DNA of 64,000 nt from JAJFFW01 sp963922595. Its GTDB lineage: Bacteria; Pseudomonadota; Alphaproteobacteria; Caulobacterales; Parvularculaceae. The notes below the pieces were generated by a model. It did not search any database. It saw only the letters and a program-made list of their open reading frames with translations, and was not told the origin of the DNA. Below are positions 43,219-51,486 of the stretch, in pieces; position 1 is the first letter of the stretch; each line of letters starts with the position of its first letter. The position numbers and the translations under genes were made by a program. The DNA is taken from positions 1-64,000 of the forward strand of contig CAWUIM010000008.1 in the NCBI GenBank assembly GCA_963922595.1. The letters are read 5' to 3'.

Positions 43219-43652
43219 GCGTACTCCGTGAATTTTGCGTCGCCCCGACCGCTATCGCCGGACAAGGCGAGGGGTCTGGCGATATTCAAGAATGTCAATC
43301 AAAGTTTACGTCAAAATATGTTGACATGCTAGCGGTATTGGCAAAAAATTACCGGGAGAAAAAAGGGTCCCCATCGGGGGAAAAAGCAGGTACTGTCAGT
43401 CGCAACTAAGATGTATTGCGTGCGGAATACTTCCTACCGCACGATAATCGTCAAATATGACAAGCTCGTTTTTGCGACTGCGAAGTCGATTATGAATGCG
43501 TGACTTTCGGCCTACTGAGCGCAATTCGCAGTTGCAATATTGTTACTTTGTTTAAGCGGCGGAGGAATTCGACGAGCGTACGGGAAAATAAAGAAGAGAC
43601 GCCATAAGACAGAGGGGCTCTACACCGCAGTCGCTCCTGGCGGAAAGGCGAA
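43219..43652. other. Divergent control region between bchF and ppaA
   Basis: 434 bases without a credible gene. It contains the overlapping PpsR-type sites near its bchF end. The ppaA-proximal half has an AT-rich stretch around 43535-43560 (AATATTGTTACTTTG) that may hold a promoter; no TGT-N12-ACA site was seen there. Confidence 0.6.
43293..43326 (-). promoter_or_regulatory. Overlapping PpsR/CrtJ sites upstream of bchF
   Basis: On the plus strand TGTCAATCAAAGTTTACG (43293-43310) and CGTCAAAATATGTTGACA (43309-43326) are TGT-N12-ACG and CGT-N12-ACA, sharing two bases. Unlike the other promoters their starts are 16, not 26, bases apart. They would control the whole bchF-to-hemA operon. Confidence 0.72.
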
Positions 43653-44588
43653 ATGAGCAATTTTGAGCAAAGTCTGGAAGACCGCTCTGAAGAAGAGCAG
43701 GCGCACCGGCATGCCGTTTTGGCCTTTACGGGCTTAGGCGAACGAATTCGTTCATTTTACAATCGCGGTAAAAAAGACAAGGATAAAGCCCCAAGCGAAG
43801 AGACGCTGGGCGCGCGTGCGTTATTCAATACGATCGAAGGGGAAATAATCCCAAGGCTTATGCTTACGCACAACGCAACTGTTGAAATAAAGCGCAGCGC
43901 TGCAGCGGATCCAACGCTACTATCGTCACAAGATCATGAGCGATTCCTGAAGGCGGTCATGCAGGAAAGCGCCGCCGGGGCGAATACGATTGCCGAATCC
44001 CTGATTGCGCGCGGCGTATCGAAAGAGCGAATCCTGCTTGAATTGCTCGCCTCCGCTGCGCGGCGGCTGGGCGAACTCTGGGAAGAGGACCTATGCGATT
44101 TCACCGATGTCACGATCGGAACCTGCCGCCTACACGAAATAATTCGGAAAAACAGTGGGTTAAGGGGGTTTCTCGACGGCGAAGCGAGCGCCGGCGGCGC
44201 CTCTATTCTTTTATCGACGGCGTGCGGCGACCAACACATTTTAGGCGTCATCATGGTGGCGGAATTTTTCCGTGCGGCCGGCTGGCGCGTGTGGACTGAG
44301 CCCGGTGCCAGCTGCGATGAGCTCTCCAACTTATTACGTGACGAGCATTTTGACATGCTTGCAATGTCGGTCGCTTGCGATGTATTCGCCGACGATATTG
44401 CCTATGACATTAAGCGCTTGCGCGCGTCATCATCGAACAAGGATCTCAAAGTGGTTGTCGGCGGACAGCTTCTGGCGAGAAACCCGCAGCTTGCAACTAA
44501 GATCGGCGCTGACGGCGTTGCGAACGACCCGGAGGCGGCGCCTGAAATGTGCAGGGAGTTGCTTGCAGCGCATAATGTACACTGCTAA
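43653..44588 (+). CDS. ppaA: PpaA/AerR-type B12-binding anti-repressor
   Basis: A 311-residue cobalamin-binding regulator. After a variable N terminus come a helical B12-cap region (RRLGELWEEDLCDFTDVTIGTCRLHEII) and a Rossmann-like B12 domain starting ILLSTACGDQHILGVIMVAEFFRAAGW; His195 in DQHILG is the probable cobalt ligand, by analogy with AerR. AerR/PpaA modulates PpsR/CrtJ in response to light through cobalamin. It lies 32 bases before ppsR, the usual pairing. The domain is related to that of MetH but stands alone here. Confidence 0.92.
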   Translation: MSNFEQSLEDRSEEEQAHRHAVLAFTGLGERIRSFYNRGKKDKDKAPSEETLGARALFNTIEGEIIPRLMLTHNATVEIKRSAAADPTLLSSQDHERFLKAVMQESAAGANTIAESLIARGVSKERILLELLASAARRLGELWEEDLCDFTDVTIGTCRLHEIIRKNSGLRGFLDGEASAGGASILLSTACGDQHILGVIMVAEFFRAAGWRVWTEPGASCDELSNLLRDEHFDMLAMSVACDVFADDIAYDIKRLRASSSNKDLKVVVGGQLLARNPQLATKIGADGVANDPEAAPEMCRELLAAHNVHC

Positions 44589-44620
44589 CACGCGAAGTTT
44601 CTGAAAACAGCGGAATTGAA

Positions 44621-46036
44621 ATGGACACAAATGCCAATTCTGGCGAACGGCTTATTTCGTTCAAAAGCCCGAAACGGTTTTTGTCAAATCTCGATCCAGC
44701 CGTAACCGCCAAAGTCGTCGCCTCGGCGGCAGACGTCGCGCTCATTGTTGATAACGGCGTGATAAAGGACGTCGCCGTCAGCGCGGGCGAGCTGACCAAA
44801 GAGCGGTACGATTCAGAGTGGCGGGGCAAGAAGTGGATTGAAACGGTCACCGTCGAAAGCCGCTCAAAGATCGAAGAACTTCTGAAAGGCGGGTCATCGA
44901 CGAAGCCGCACTGGCGTCAGGTCAATCATCCATCCGCCGCAGGACAAGATGTTCCGATAAAATACACGGCGGTCAGGACGGGCGAGGGCGACCGCATTGT
45001 TGCGCTTGGCCGGGATTTGCGCGCGCTTTCGACATTGCAACAACGCCTTGTCGACGCCCATCAGGGGCTTGAACGCGACTATAACCGGTTGCGGGAGACC
45101 GAAGCGCGATACCGTCTGTTATTCCAGGCGGTTTCCGAACCGGTGATGATCATCGACAGCACGTCATACCTCATTGAGGAGGCGAACCCCGCGGCGGAGC
45201 GATTTTTTGGCAAGAAAAACGGCCCGTTAAGCGGGCAAACCTTGTTGGCGCTGTTTCCCAAAAAATCGCAACGCACGATTGAATTGACGGCCGCCGATGT
45301 TTTGTCGAACGGCGCTGGATCGACCGATGATCTGCCGCTGAAAGGCGTTCGCCATTGCCGGTTGAGTTTTTCGCTCTTTCAGATCGACAATAAAATGCGC
45401 TTTATCGTTCGCGTTGTCGGCGGCGCGGAGGAAACAGCTGATGAAGCGGCGGCGCAATCGCAGGTTTTGTCGGTGATCCAGGATATGCCGGACGGTCTCG
45501 TGGTGGCGGGCGAGGATCTGCGAATCTTGCAGGCGAATCAGGCGTTTTATGAAATGGCGCGGTTGCCGGGAACACGGCAAGCGGAAGGCGAACGTCTAGA
45601 AAAATTTCTGGGCCGCTCGGCGACAGACATCAATGTTTTGCTCTCCAACATCAAGAACCATGGGTCTGTCCGCAATTTTTCAACTGTACTGAGAGATCAG
45701 TTCGGCTCAGAAGAGCGCGTCGAGGTTTCCGCGGTTCAAGCGCCGTCGGAAGACGGACCGATCTTCGGTTTCGCTGTTCGCAATGTGGCGCGCCGGCTTG
45801 AGGCTGGACAAAAGATCGGCGAACACCTGCCGCAATCGGTTGATCAGTTGACGGGTCTTGTAGGCAAAGTGTCGCTGAAAGAGATCGTGCGCGAGTCGAC
45901 GGATTTGATTGAGCGACTGTGCATCGAAGCTGCACTTGAAATTACGGACGACAATCGCGCGTCAGCCGCCGAAATGTTAGGGCTGAGCCGACAAGGGCTC
46001 TATTCGAAGCTAAAGCGGTTCGGCTTCGACGGTTGA
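44621..46036 (+). CDS. ppsR: Photosynthesis gene repressor PpsR/CrtJ
   Basis: A 471-residue regulator: an N-terminal PAS-like domain (about 25-140), a Q-linker helix (RALSTLQQRLVDAHQGLERDY), two further PAS domains (about 160-270 and 280-395) and a C-terminal Fis-type helix-turn-helix (NRASAAEMLGLSRQGLYSKL). It has exactly two cysteines, C246 and C434, near the places of the redox-active pair known in Rhodobacter. It binds TGT-N12-ACA, and such sites lie at four promoters in this window, including that of the next gene, bchG. Confidence 0.95.
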   Translation: MDTNANSGERLISFKSPKRFLSNLDPAVTAKVVASAADVALIVDNGVIKDVAVSAGELTKERYDSEWRGKKWIETVTVESRSKIEELLKGGSSTKPHWRQVNHPSAAGQDVPIKYTAVRTGEGDRIVALGRDLRALSTLQQRLVDAHQGLERDYNRLRETEARYRLLFQAVSEPVMIIDSTSYLIEEANPAAERFFGKKNGPLSGQTLLALFPKKSQRTIELTAADVLSNGAGSTDDLPLKGVRHCRLSFSLFQIDNKMRFIVRVVGGAEETADEAAAQSQVLSVIQDMPDGLVVAGEDLRILQANQAFYEMARLPGTRQAEGERLEKFLGRSATDINVLLSNIKNHGSVRNFSTVLRDQFGSEERVEVSAVQAPSEDGPIFGFAVRNVARRLEAGQKIGEHLPQSVDQLTGLVGKVSLKEIVRESTDLIERLCIEAALEITDDNRASAAEMLGLSRQGLYSKLKRFGFDG

Positions 46037-46045
46037 CATTTCAAG

Positions 46046-46089
46046 CGTCAATTTAAATTGACACTTAATTCTGTAATTCGTACTTTGCA
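46046..46089 (+). promoter_or_regulatory. PpsR/CrtJ site and half-site over the bchG promoter
   Basis: CGTCAATTTAAATTGACA (46046-46063) contains the perfect palindrome TCAATTTAAATTGA. A weaker TGT-N12-GCA follows at 46072-46089, again 26 bases downstream. TTGACA (46058-46063), a 17-base spacer and TACTTT (46081-46086) form the likely promoter. Confidence 0.78.
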
Positions 46090-46092
46090 TTG

Positions 46093-47007
46093 GTGTCGAA
46101 CACGCCAATAGCCCTGCCGGAGAAATCGCTTCCGCCCCTTTCATCGGTGGCGGAATTGTTGAAGCCGGTCACCTGGTTTGCGCCCATGTGGGCCTTCATG
46201 TGCGGCGTCGTTTCTTCCGGCCAATCCTTGAACGAGCGTTGGCTGTTCGCCGCCGCGGGCGTCGTCCTTGCGGGGCCGCTCGTTTGCGCCGCCAGCCAGG
46301 CCGCGAACGATTGGTACGACCGTCACGTGGATGCGATCAACGAGCCAAACCGCCCCATCCCTTCGGGGCGCATTCCCGGGCGGTGGGGGTTATACATCGC
46401 GATTTTCTGGTCCGCTCTTTCTTTGCTGCTCGGCGCCGCCCTCGGTCTCTGGGCTTTCGCCGCGACCGCCGTCGCCGTTTTTCTTGCGTGGGCCTATAGC
46501 GCGCCGCCTTTGCGGTTGAAGATGAACGGCTGGTGGGGAAACGCCGCCGTCGGATTATCTTATGAAGGCATCGCCTGGTTCACCGGCGCAGCGGTGATGC
46601 TGGGCGCCATGCCGAACGGCTACATCATTGCGTTGGCGGTTCTCTACTCGATCGGCGCGCATGGCATCATGACGCTAAACGATTTCAAGGCAATCGAAGG
46701 CGATATCCGCATGGGCGTGCGATCGTTGCCGGTGCAGCTCGGCGCGGACAGAGCCGCGAAGCTCGCTTGTATCGTCATGGCCGCGCCACAGCTCCTCGTG
46801 ATCATGGGGCTCTTCGCATTATCGCAGCCAATCCACGGATCAATCGTCCTTATACTGTTGGTCGCGCAATTCTATTTCATGCGCGAAATGCTGAAAGACC
46901 CGCGCGCGAAAGCGCCCTGGTACAATGCGACGGGCGTCTCCCTTTATGTTCTTGGCATGTTGGTGAGCGCGCTCGCGGTGAGAACCATCACAGGAGGCGC
47001 AGCGTGA
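46093..47007 (+). CDS. bchG: Bacteriochlorophyll synthase BchG
   Basis: About 304 residues; a UbiA-family prenyltransferase esterifying bacteriochlorophyllide with geranylgeranyl or phytyl diphosphate. The Mg-diphosphate motif is NDWYDRHVDAINEPNRPIPSG and a second lies in TLNDFKAIEGD. Eight or so membrane helices are evident. The start is GTG 46093 or the adjacent TTG 46090; no ribosome site is visible and the predicted transcription start falls at the same place, suggesting a leaderless message. The stop overlaps the next gene (GTGA). Confidence 0.94.
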   Translation: MSNTPIALPEKSLPPLSSVAELLKPVTWFAPMWAFMCGVVSSGQSLNERWLFAAAGVVLAGPLVCAASQAANDWYDRHVDAINEPNRPIPSGRIPGRWGLYIAIFWSALSLLLGAALGLWAFAATAVAVFLAWAYSAPPLRLKMNGWWGNAAVGLSYEGIAWFTGAAVMLGAMPNGYIIALAVLYSIGAHGIMTLNDFKAIEGDIRMGVRSLPVQLGADRAAKLACIVMAAPQLLVIMGLFALSQPIHGSIVLILLVAQFYFMREMLKDPRAKAPWYNATGVSLYVLGMLVSALAVRTITGGAA

Positions 47008-48350
47008 GCGACAGCGAAGACCAACGCCCGCTCGGATGGCTTGGCGTCATTCGGTTGGGTCTTGTTCAGACAGCCCTTGGCGCCATTGTCGTCTTGACGA
47101 CGTCCACGCTGAACCGGGTGATGGTCGTTGAACTGGCCTTGCCGGCGATCGTCCCCGGCGCCCTGGTCGGCTGGCATTACGCCGTGCAGATGTCGCGTCC
47201 GCGCTGGGGCTATGGGTCCGATATGGGCGGCGCGCGCACCCCCTGGATCATCACCGGCATGGCGTTTCTCGGCGCTGGCGCAATCGGCGCGGCGTTCTCT
47301 GCAATGCTGATGCAAACGGCGCTAGCCGCCGGAATCGCCGCGGCGATCTTTTCATTCCTCTTGATTGGCGTCGGTGTCGGCGCGGCCGGCACAAACCTGT
47401 TGGCGCTCCTTGCGACGCGAACGGCGCCGTCGCGCAAAGCAGCGGCGGCGGCGATCGTCTGGATCATGATGATTTTCGGTTTCGTTCTGACCGCTGGCGT
47501 GGCCGGCCAGATGCTGGATCCGTTTTCCATGACACGGCTCGTGGTGGTGACGAGCGCTGTGAGCGCGATTGCGGTCCTTGTGGCGTCGCTTGCCGTTTGG
47601 CGTATTGAAGGGCCGTCAAGACAACGCGCGAAAGAAACGCCGCGTGACAAGACGCCATTCCGTCAGGCTTTCGGCGAGATCTGGAACGAACCCCAGGCGC
47701 GACGGTTTACGATCTTTATTTTCGTCTCCATGTTGGCTTACAGCGCCCAGGACCTGATCCTCGAACCGTTTGCGGGCCTCCTTTACGGTTATACGCCGGG
47801 CGAATCGACGAAGCTCGCCGGTGTGCAAAATGGGGGCGTTCTCCTCGGCATGATCGCGACGGCGATCATCGGCACAACAATCGGAAAGTCGCGCGCCGGC
47901 TTTATGCGGTTGTGGACCGCGGTCGGCTGCGTTGCGTCGGCGGCCTCTCTGGCGGGCCTTGCGTGCGGCGCGCTTGTGGGCGCCGCGTGGCCGCTGAAGT
48001 TGAATGTTTTTACGCTCGGTGTGTCGAACGGCGCATTTGCGGTGGCGGCGATCGGTTCGATGATGACGCTCGCAAGCGCTGGACGCGAGGGACGCGAGGG
48101 CACGCGCATGGGACTGTGGGGCGCATCGCAGGCGATCGCGTTTGGACTCGGCGGATTTCTCGGGGCCGCCGCCATTGACGTGGCGCGCGTGTTTTTGGCC
48201 GATGTGGGCGCCGCGTTCGCTTTCGTGTTCGGATTTGAGGGCGCCGCCTTTCTGTTAGCGGCGTATCTCGCGACGCGCGTTGGTCGCACGCATGCGGACG
48301 ATATGAAGTTACCGGTGATGCCAGCGGGCGAAACGGCCCCTGCTGAATAG
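47004..48350 (+). CDS. PucC/BCD-family bacteriochlorophyll delivery transporter
   Basis: A 448-residue, twelve-helix major-facilitator protein paralogous to LhaA at 33123. It has LGWLGVIRLGLVQTALGAIVVLTTSTLNRVMVVELALPAIVPG and YSAQDLILEPFAGLLYGYTPGESTKL, the BCD family marks. In other species this gene, between bchG and bchP, is called bch2, orf428 or pucC-like. GTG 47004 overlaps the bchG stop. It probably hands pigment from BchG to the antenna proteins (inference). Confidence 0.92.
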   Translation: MSDSEDQRPLGWLGVIRLGLVQTALGAIVVLTTSTLNRVMVVELALPAIVPGALVGWHYAVQMSRPRWGYGSDMGGARTPWIITGMAFLGAGAIGAAFSAMLMQTALAAGIAAAIFSFLLIGVGVGAAGTNLLALLATRTAPSRKAAAAAIVWIMMIFGFVLTAGVAGQMLDPFSMTRLVVVTSAVSAIAVLVASLAVWRIEGPSRQRAKETPRDKTPFRQAFGEIWNEPQARRFTIFIFVSMLAYSAQDLILEPFAGLLYGYTPGESTKLAGVQNGGVLLGMIATAIIGTTIGKSRAGFMRLWTAVGCVASAASLAGLACGALVGAAWPLKLNVFTLGVSNGAFAVAAIGSMMTLASAGREGREGTRMGLWGASQAIAFGLGGFLGAAAIDVARVFLADVGAAFAFVFGFEGAAFLLAAYLATRVGRTHADDMKLPVMPAGETAPAE

Positions 48351-48361
48351 GAGAGGACGCC

Positions 48362-49576
48362 ATGGAACGCGGCTCAGACATCGAAGATAAAGTCTATGAT
48401 ACTGTCGTCGTCGGCGGCGGGCCTGCGGGCGCGACAGCGGCGCACGACCTCGCGCAGCTCGGGCGCGACGTGTTGCTTCTTGATAAAGCCGGCCGCATCA
48501 AACCTTGCGGCGGCGCAATTCCACCGCGCCTTATTCGCGATTTCGAAATCCCCGAGTCCATGATCGTCGCGCGCTCCTATTCCGCTCGCATGATTTCGCC
48601 GAGCAACAAGGAAGTCGATATGCCGATCGACGGCGGCTCGGTTGGGATGGTTGACCGGGAGCATTTTGACGAATGGCTGCGCCAGCGCGCCGCTGACGCG
48701 GGCGCAACGCGTGTCGATGGCGCGTTTGTAAAATTTGAGCGTAGCGAAAACGGAACCGCCGTCATCTGTTATCGCGAAAAAGGGGCGTCGAAGGACCTGC
48801 CGCTGAAGCGCGTGAAAGCGCACACTGTCATCGGCGCTGACGGCGCAAATTCACAGCTTGCGGTGCAGACGATCAAAAACGCCGATCAGAAAAAATGCGT
48901 GTTCGCCTATCACGAGATCATTAAATCGCCCGAAGATGCAACCTTCGACGGCAAGCGTTGCGACATTTACTATCAGGGCGATCTCTCTCCCGATTTCTAT
49001 GCCTGGGTCTTTCCCCATGGCGACACCACAAGCGTCGGGGTCGGCAGCGCACAAAAAGGCTTTTCCCTAAAGGGCGCGGTGAGCGCATTGCGCAAGAATG
49101 CGGCGCTCGACGGCGCTGAGACCGTCCGCCGGGAAGGCGCGCCAATCCCGCTGAAACCGCTTAAGAAGTGGGACAATAATAAAGATGTGATTCTCGCCGG
49201 CGACGCCGCAGGCTGCGTCGCACCGTCGTCGGGCGAAGGTATCTACTATGCAATGGTCGGCGGACGCACGGCGGCGGAAGCTGCTGACGAACTGTTGGAG
49301 ACCGGGGACGCCAAGGCGCTCGCCCGCGCCCGTAAACGCTATCTTTCGGAGCATGGCAAGGTCTTCTTCGTCCTCGGGATTATGCAGCATTTCTGGTATC
49401 GCAATGACAAACGGCGCGAACGGTTTGTGGATATCTGCCGTGATAAAGACGTACAAAGACTGACATGGGACGCTTACATGAATAAGCGCCTCGGCAAGCC
49501 CGACCATATGGCGCATATGCGCATCTTCTTTAAAGACATGGCGCACTTGCTTGGCATCGTGTCGCCGCATCGGTAA
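48362..49576 (+). CDS. bchP: Geranylgeranyl reductase BchP
   Basis: A 404-residue FAD-dependent reductase that saturates the geranylgeranyl tail to phytyl. It has the dinucleotide motif TVVVGGGPAGATAAHDLAQLG, CGGAIPPRLIRDF, VIGADGANS and a second FAD motif VILAGDAAGCVAPSSGEGIYYAM. ATG 48362 follows GGAGAGGA. It completes bacteriochlorophyll a. Confidence 0.95.
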   Translation: MERGSDIEDKVYDTVVVGGGPAGATAAHDLAQLGRDVLLLDKAGRIKPCGGAIPPRLIRDFEIPESMIVARSYSARMISPSNKEVDMPIDGGSVGMVDREHFDEWLRQRAADAGATRVDGAFVKFERSENGTAVICYREKGASKDLPLKRVKAHTVIGADGANSQLAVQTIKNADQKKCVFAYHEIIKSPEDATFDGKRCDIYYQGDLSPDFYAWVFPHGDTTSVGVGSAQKGFSLKGAVSALRKNAALDGAETVRREGAPIPLKPLKKWDNNKDVILAGDAAGCVAPSSGEGIYYAMVGGRTAAEAADELLETGDAKALARARKRYLSEHGKVFFVLGIMQHFWYRNDKRRERFVDICRDKDVQRLTWDAYMNKRLGKPDHMAHMRIFFKDMAHLLGIVSPHR

Positions 49577-49596
49577 TCGTTTTGCAGGGCGCCGCG

Positions 49597-50067
49597 ATGG
49601 GAAGACCACTCGTCGTCGCCATCGGCGCCGCCTTGATTGTGGCGACCATCGGCGGTGCGCTGACAGACGTCGGCCCGTGGTACGAGAACCTGAAGAAACC
49701 TGCGCTCAATCCGCCGAATTGGCTTTTTGCGCCAGCATGGACGCTCATCTACGGGCTTGCGGTGGCGGCGGCGGTCGTCGGCTGGCGGTCGGCGCGAAGC
49801 GCGAATGATCGCACATTGATCATTGTTCTCTTCGCGGCGAATGCGGCATTCAATATTGGTTGGAGCGCGCTCTTTTTCACGCTGAAACGCCCCGATTGGG
49901 CACTCGTGGAAGTCGCACTCCTTTGGGGATCGGTGCTGGCGCTTGTCCTGTTCTTCCGGCGCTTTTCGCCGCCGTCGGCCTACGCATTGCTCCCTTATCT
50001 CGCCTGGGTCGGATTCGCCGCCTATCTGAACTTTGCGATTGTGCGACTTAACGCGCCGTTTGGTTAG
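49597..50067 (+). CDS. tspO: TspO/MBR tryptophan-rich sensory protein
   Basis: A 156-residue five-helix membrane protein with the family stretch WYENLKKPALNPPNWLFAPAWTLIYGL and FFTLKRPDWALVEVALLW. In Rhodobacter TspO binds porphyrins and dampens photosynthesis gene expression in oxygen. ATG 49597 is preferred to TTG 49582. Lying between bchP and hemC, it fits a sensor of tetrapyrrole overflow. Confidence 0.9.
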   Translation: MGRPLVVAIGAALIVATIGGALTDVGPWYENLKKPALNPPNWLFAPAWTLIYGLAVAAAVVGWRSARSANDRTLIIVLFAANAAFNIGWSALFFTLKRPDWALVEVALLWGSVLALVLFFRRFSPPSAYALLPYLAWVGFAAYLNFAIVRLNAPFG

Positions 50068-50097
50068 GTCGCGGATGATGGGCGAAAGGACAGCCTC

Positions 50098-50424
50098 ATG
50101 ACGGCATTTCCGGTGACGCTGATCGACGTGATTCTTGCGGGCGTTTTTCTCGAATTCTGCGTGATCGGATATTTTTTACGCCGATGCGGCGCGGCGCATC
50201 TAGTGCAACCGTTGCTCTTGTTTCTTTTGTCCGGCGCGTTTCTTTTCCTCGCTTTCCGGTTGACGCTTTCCGGCGCACCTTTTTTGGCTGTCGGCGCCGT
50301 CTTGCTGGCTGCAATGATCACCCATATCCTGCTCTTGTGGTGGGGCAAGCGCCATTGCATGGATAGCGCCGCGGCTGATCAGAATTCTGGTCGACCGTCG
50401 CCGCTGACAGACAACGAGAATTGA
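50098..50424 (+). CDS. Small three-helix membrane protein of unknown function
   Basis: A 108-residue protein with about three hydrophobic helices (VILAGVFLEFCVIGYFL, VQPLLLFLLSGAFLFLAF, FLAVGAVLLAAMITHILLLW) and a hydrophilic tail. ATG 50098 follows AAAGGA. It lies between tspO and hemC in the same direction, seven bases before hemC. No family is recognised. Confidence 0.7.
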   Translation: MTAFPVTLIDVILAGVFLEFCVIGYFLRRCGAAHLVQPLLLFLLSGAFLFLAFRLTLSGAPFLAVGAVLLAAMITHILLLWWGKRHCMDSAAADQNSGRPSPLTDNEN

Positions 50425-50430
50425 AGACTT

Positions 50431-51387
50431 ATGAAAATCGGCACCCGATCCAGCGCAATGGCCATGGCGCAAACAACCGAGATTGCGGCGCAGTTGAAAG
50501 CGACGGCTGATGTCGACGCTGAGATCGTTCAGTTCAATCCGCGCGGCGACCGCGATCAGGTCGCCAAACTTGATCGCCATGGCGGCAAGGGCGGCGCGTT
50601 CGTCGCCGAGATCAGGGCCGCGATCCGAGAGGGCGCGCTGCACTCGGCGATGCATTCGCTGAAAGACGTGCCTGGCGATGAGGAAACACCGGGTCTTGTG
50701 CTGGGCGCATACCTCAAACGCGAAGCGGTTGAGGACGCGCTTGTTCTGCATCCGGATTTTTCAATCGAGGAGGTGACGCGCAGCCGCGGCGCCGGCTTCA
50801 AAATCGGCACCAATTCCGTTCGTCGCGCCGCATACCTGAAACGTCTTTTTCCCGAGTGCGAGGTTATTCATTATCGCGGCGCCGCTGATACGCGGATCCG
50901 GAAACTGGACGAACGGGCGATGCAAAAATTGCCCGATGGCGGCGAAGTGGGGCCGGCTGACGGCTTGGTGATGGCGGCGAGCGGGCTTGCGCGCGTGGGA
51001 TTGAGCGAACGCATCGCCATGATCTTTTCACCGGCGCAAATGTTGCCGGCGGTGGGGCAGGGGATCGTCACAGTCGAATGCAAGGAAACCGATTGGGACA
51101 CGCGGCGCTTATTGGAGAAGATTGACGATCATGAAACGCGCCTGTGCGCGTTGGCCGAACGTGAAGTCCTGTGGATCCTGAACGGCCACTGCAATACGCC
51201 CATCGCAGGCCACGCCAAGATCGACGGGAATAAAATGCGTCTCGACGCGGCTGTTCTCAGCCTTGACGGTGCGCAAATTATTGAAACCTCCGTTGATGGC
51301 GACGCGGCCGCTCCGCGTGAACTTGGCCGCGCCGCCGGGCTTGCGCTGCTGGAAAAAGGGGCCGCTGCTCTCATCGCGGAAATATAG
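50431..51387 (+). CDS. hemC: Hydroxymethylbilane synthase HemC
   Basis: A 318-residue porphobilinogen deaminase. It starts MKIGTRSSAMAMAQT, with HSLKDVPG, GTNSVRRAAYLKRLFPE and the dipyrromethane-cofactor Cys in NGHCNTPIAGHA. LPAVGQGIVTVEC is also typical. It joins four porphobilinogen molecules, feeding both haem and bacteriochlorophyll. Whether another hemC exists elsewhere in the genome cannot be told. It is the last gene of the photosynthesis cluster. Confidence 0.95.
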   Translation: MKIGTRSSAMAMAQTTEIAAQLKATADVDAEIVQFNPRGDRDQVAKLDRHGGKGGAFVAEIRAAIREGALHSAMHSLKDVPGDEETPGLVLGAYLKREAVEDALVLHPDFSIEEVTRSRGAGFKIGTNSVRRAAYLKRLFPECEVIHYRGAADTRIRKLDERAMQKLPDGGEVGPADGLVMAASGLARVGLSERIAMIFSPAQMLPAVGQGIVTVECKETDWDTRRLLEKIDDHETRLCALAEREVLWILNGHCNTPIAGHAKIDGNKMRLDAAVLSLDGAQIIETSVDGDAAAPRELGRAAGLALLEKGAAALIAEI

Positions 51388-51486
51388 CTGCGCCTCTGCG
51401 CTCATCAGCGACCATCCAGGATTGATGTTTTGCGGCGTTCGCGCGAAGTTGCGGCAACCGATCGCCGCTTATTGAAAGACGCTCCT

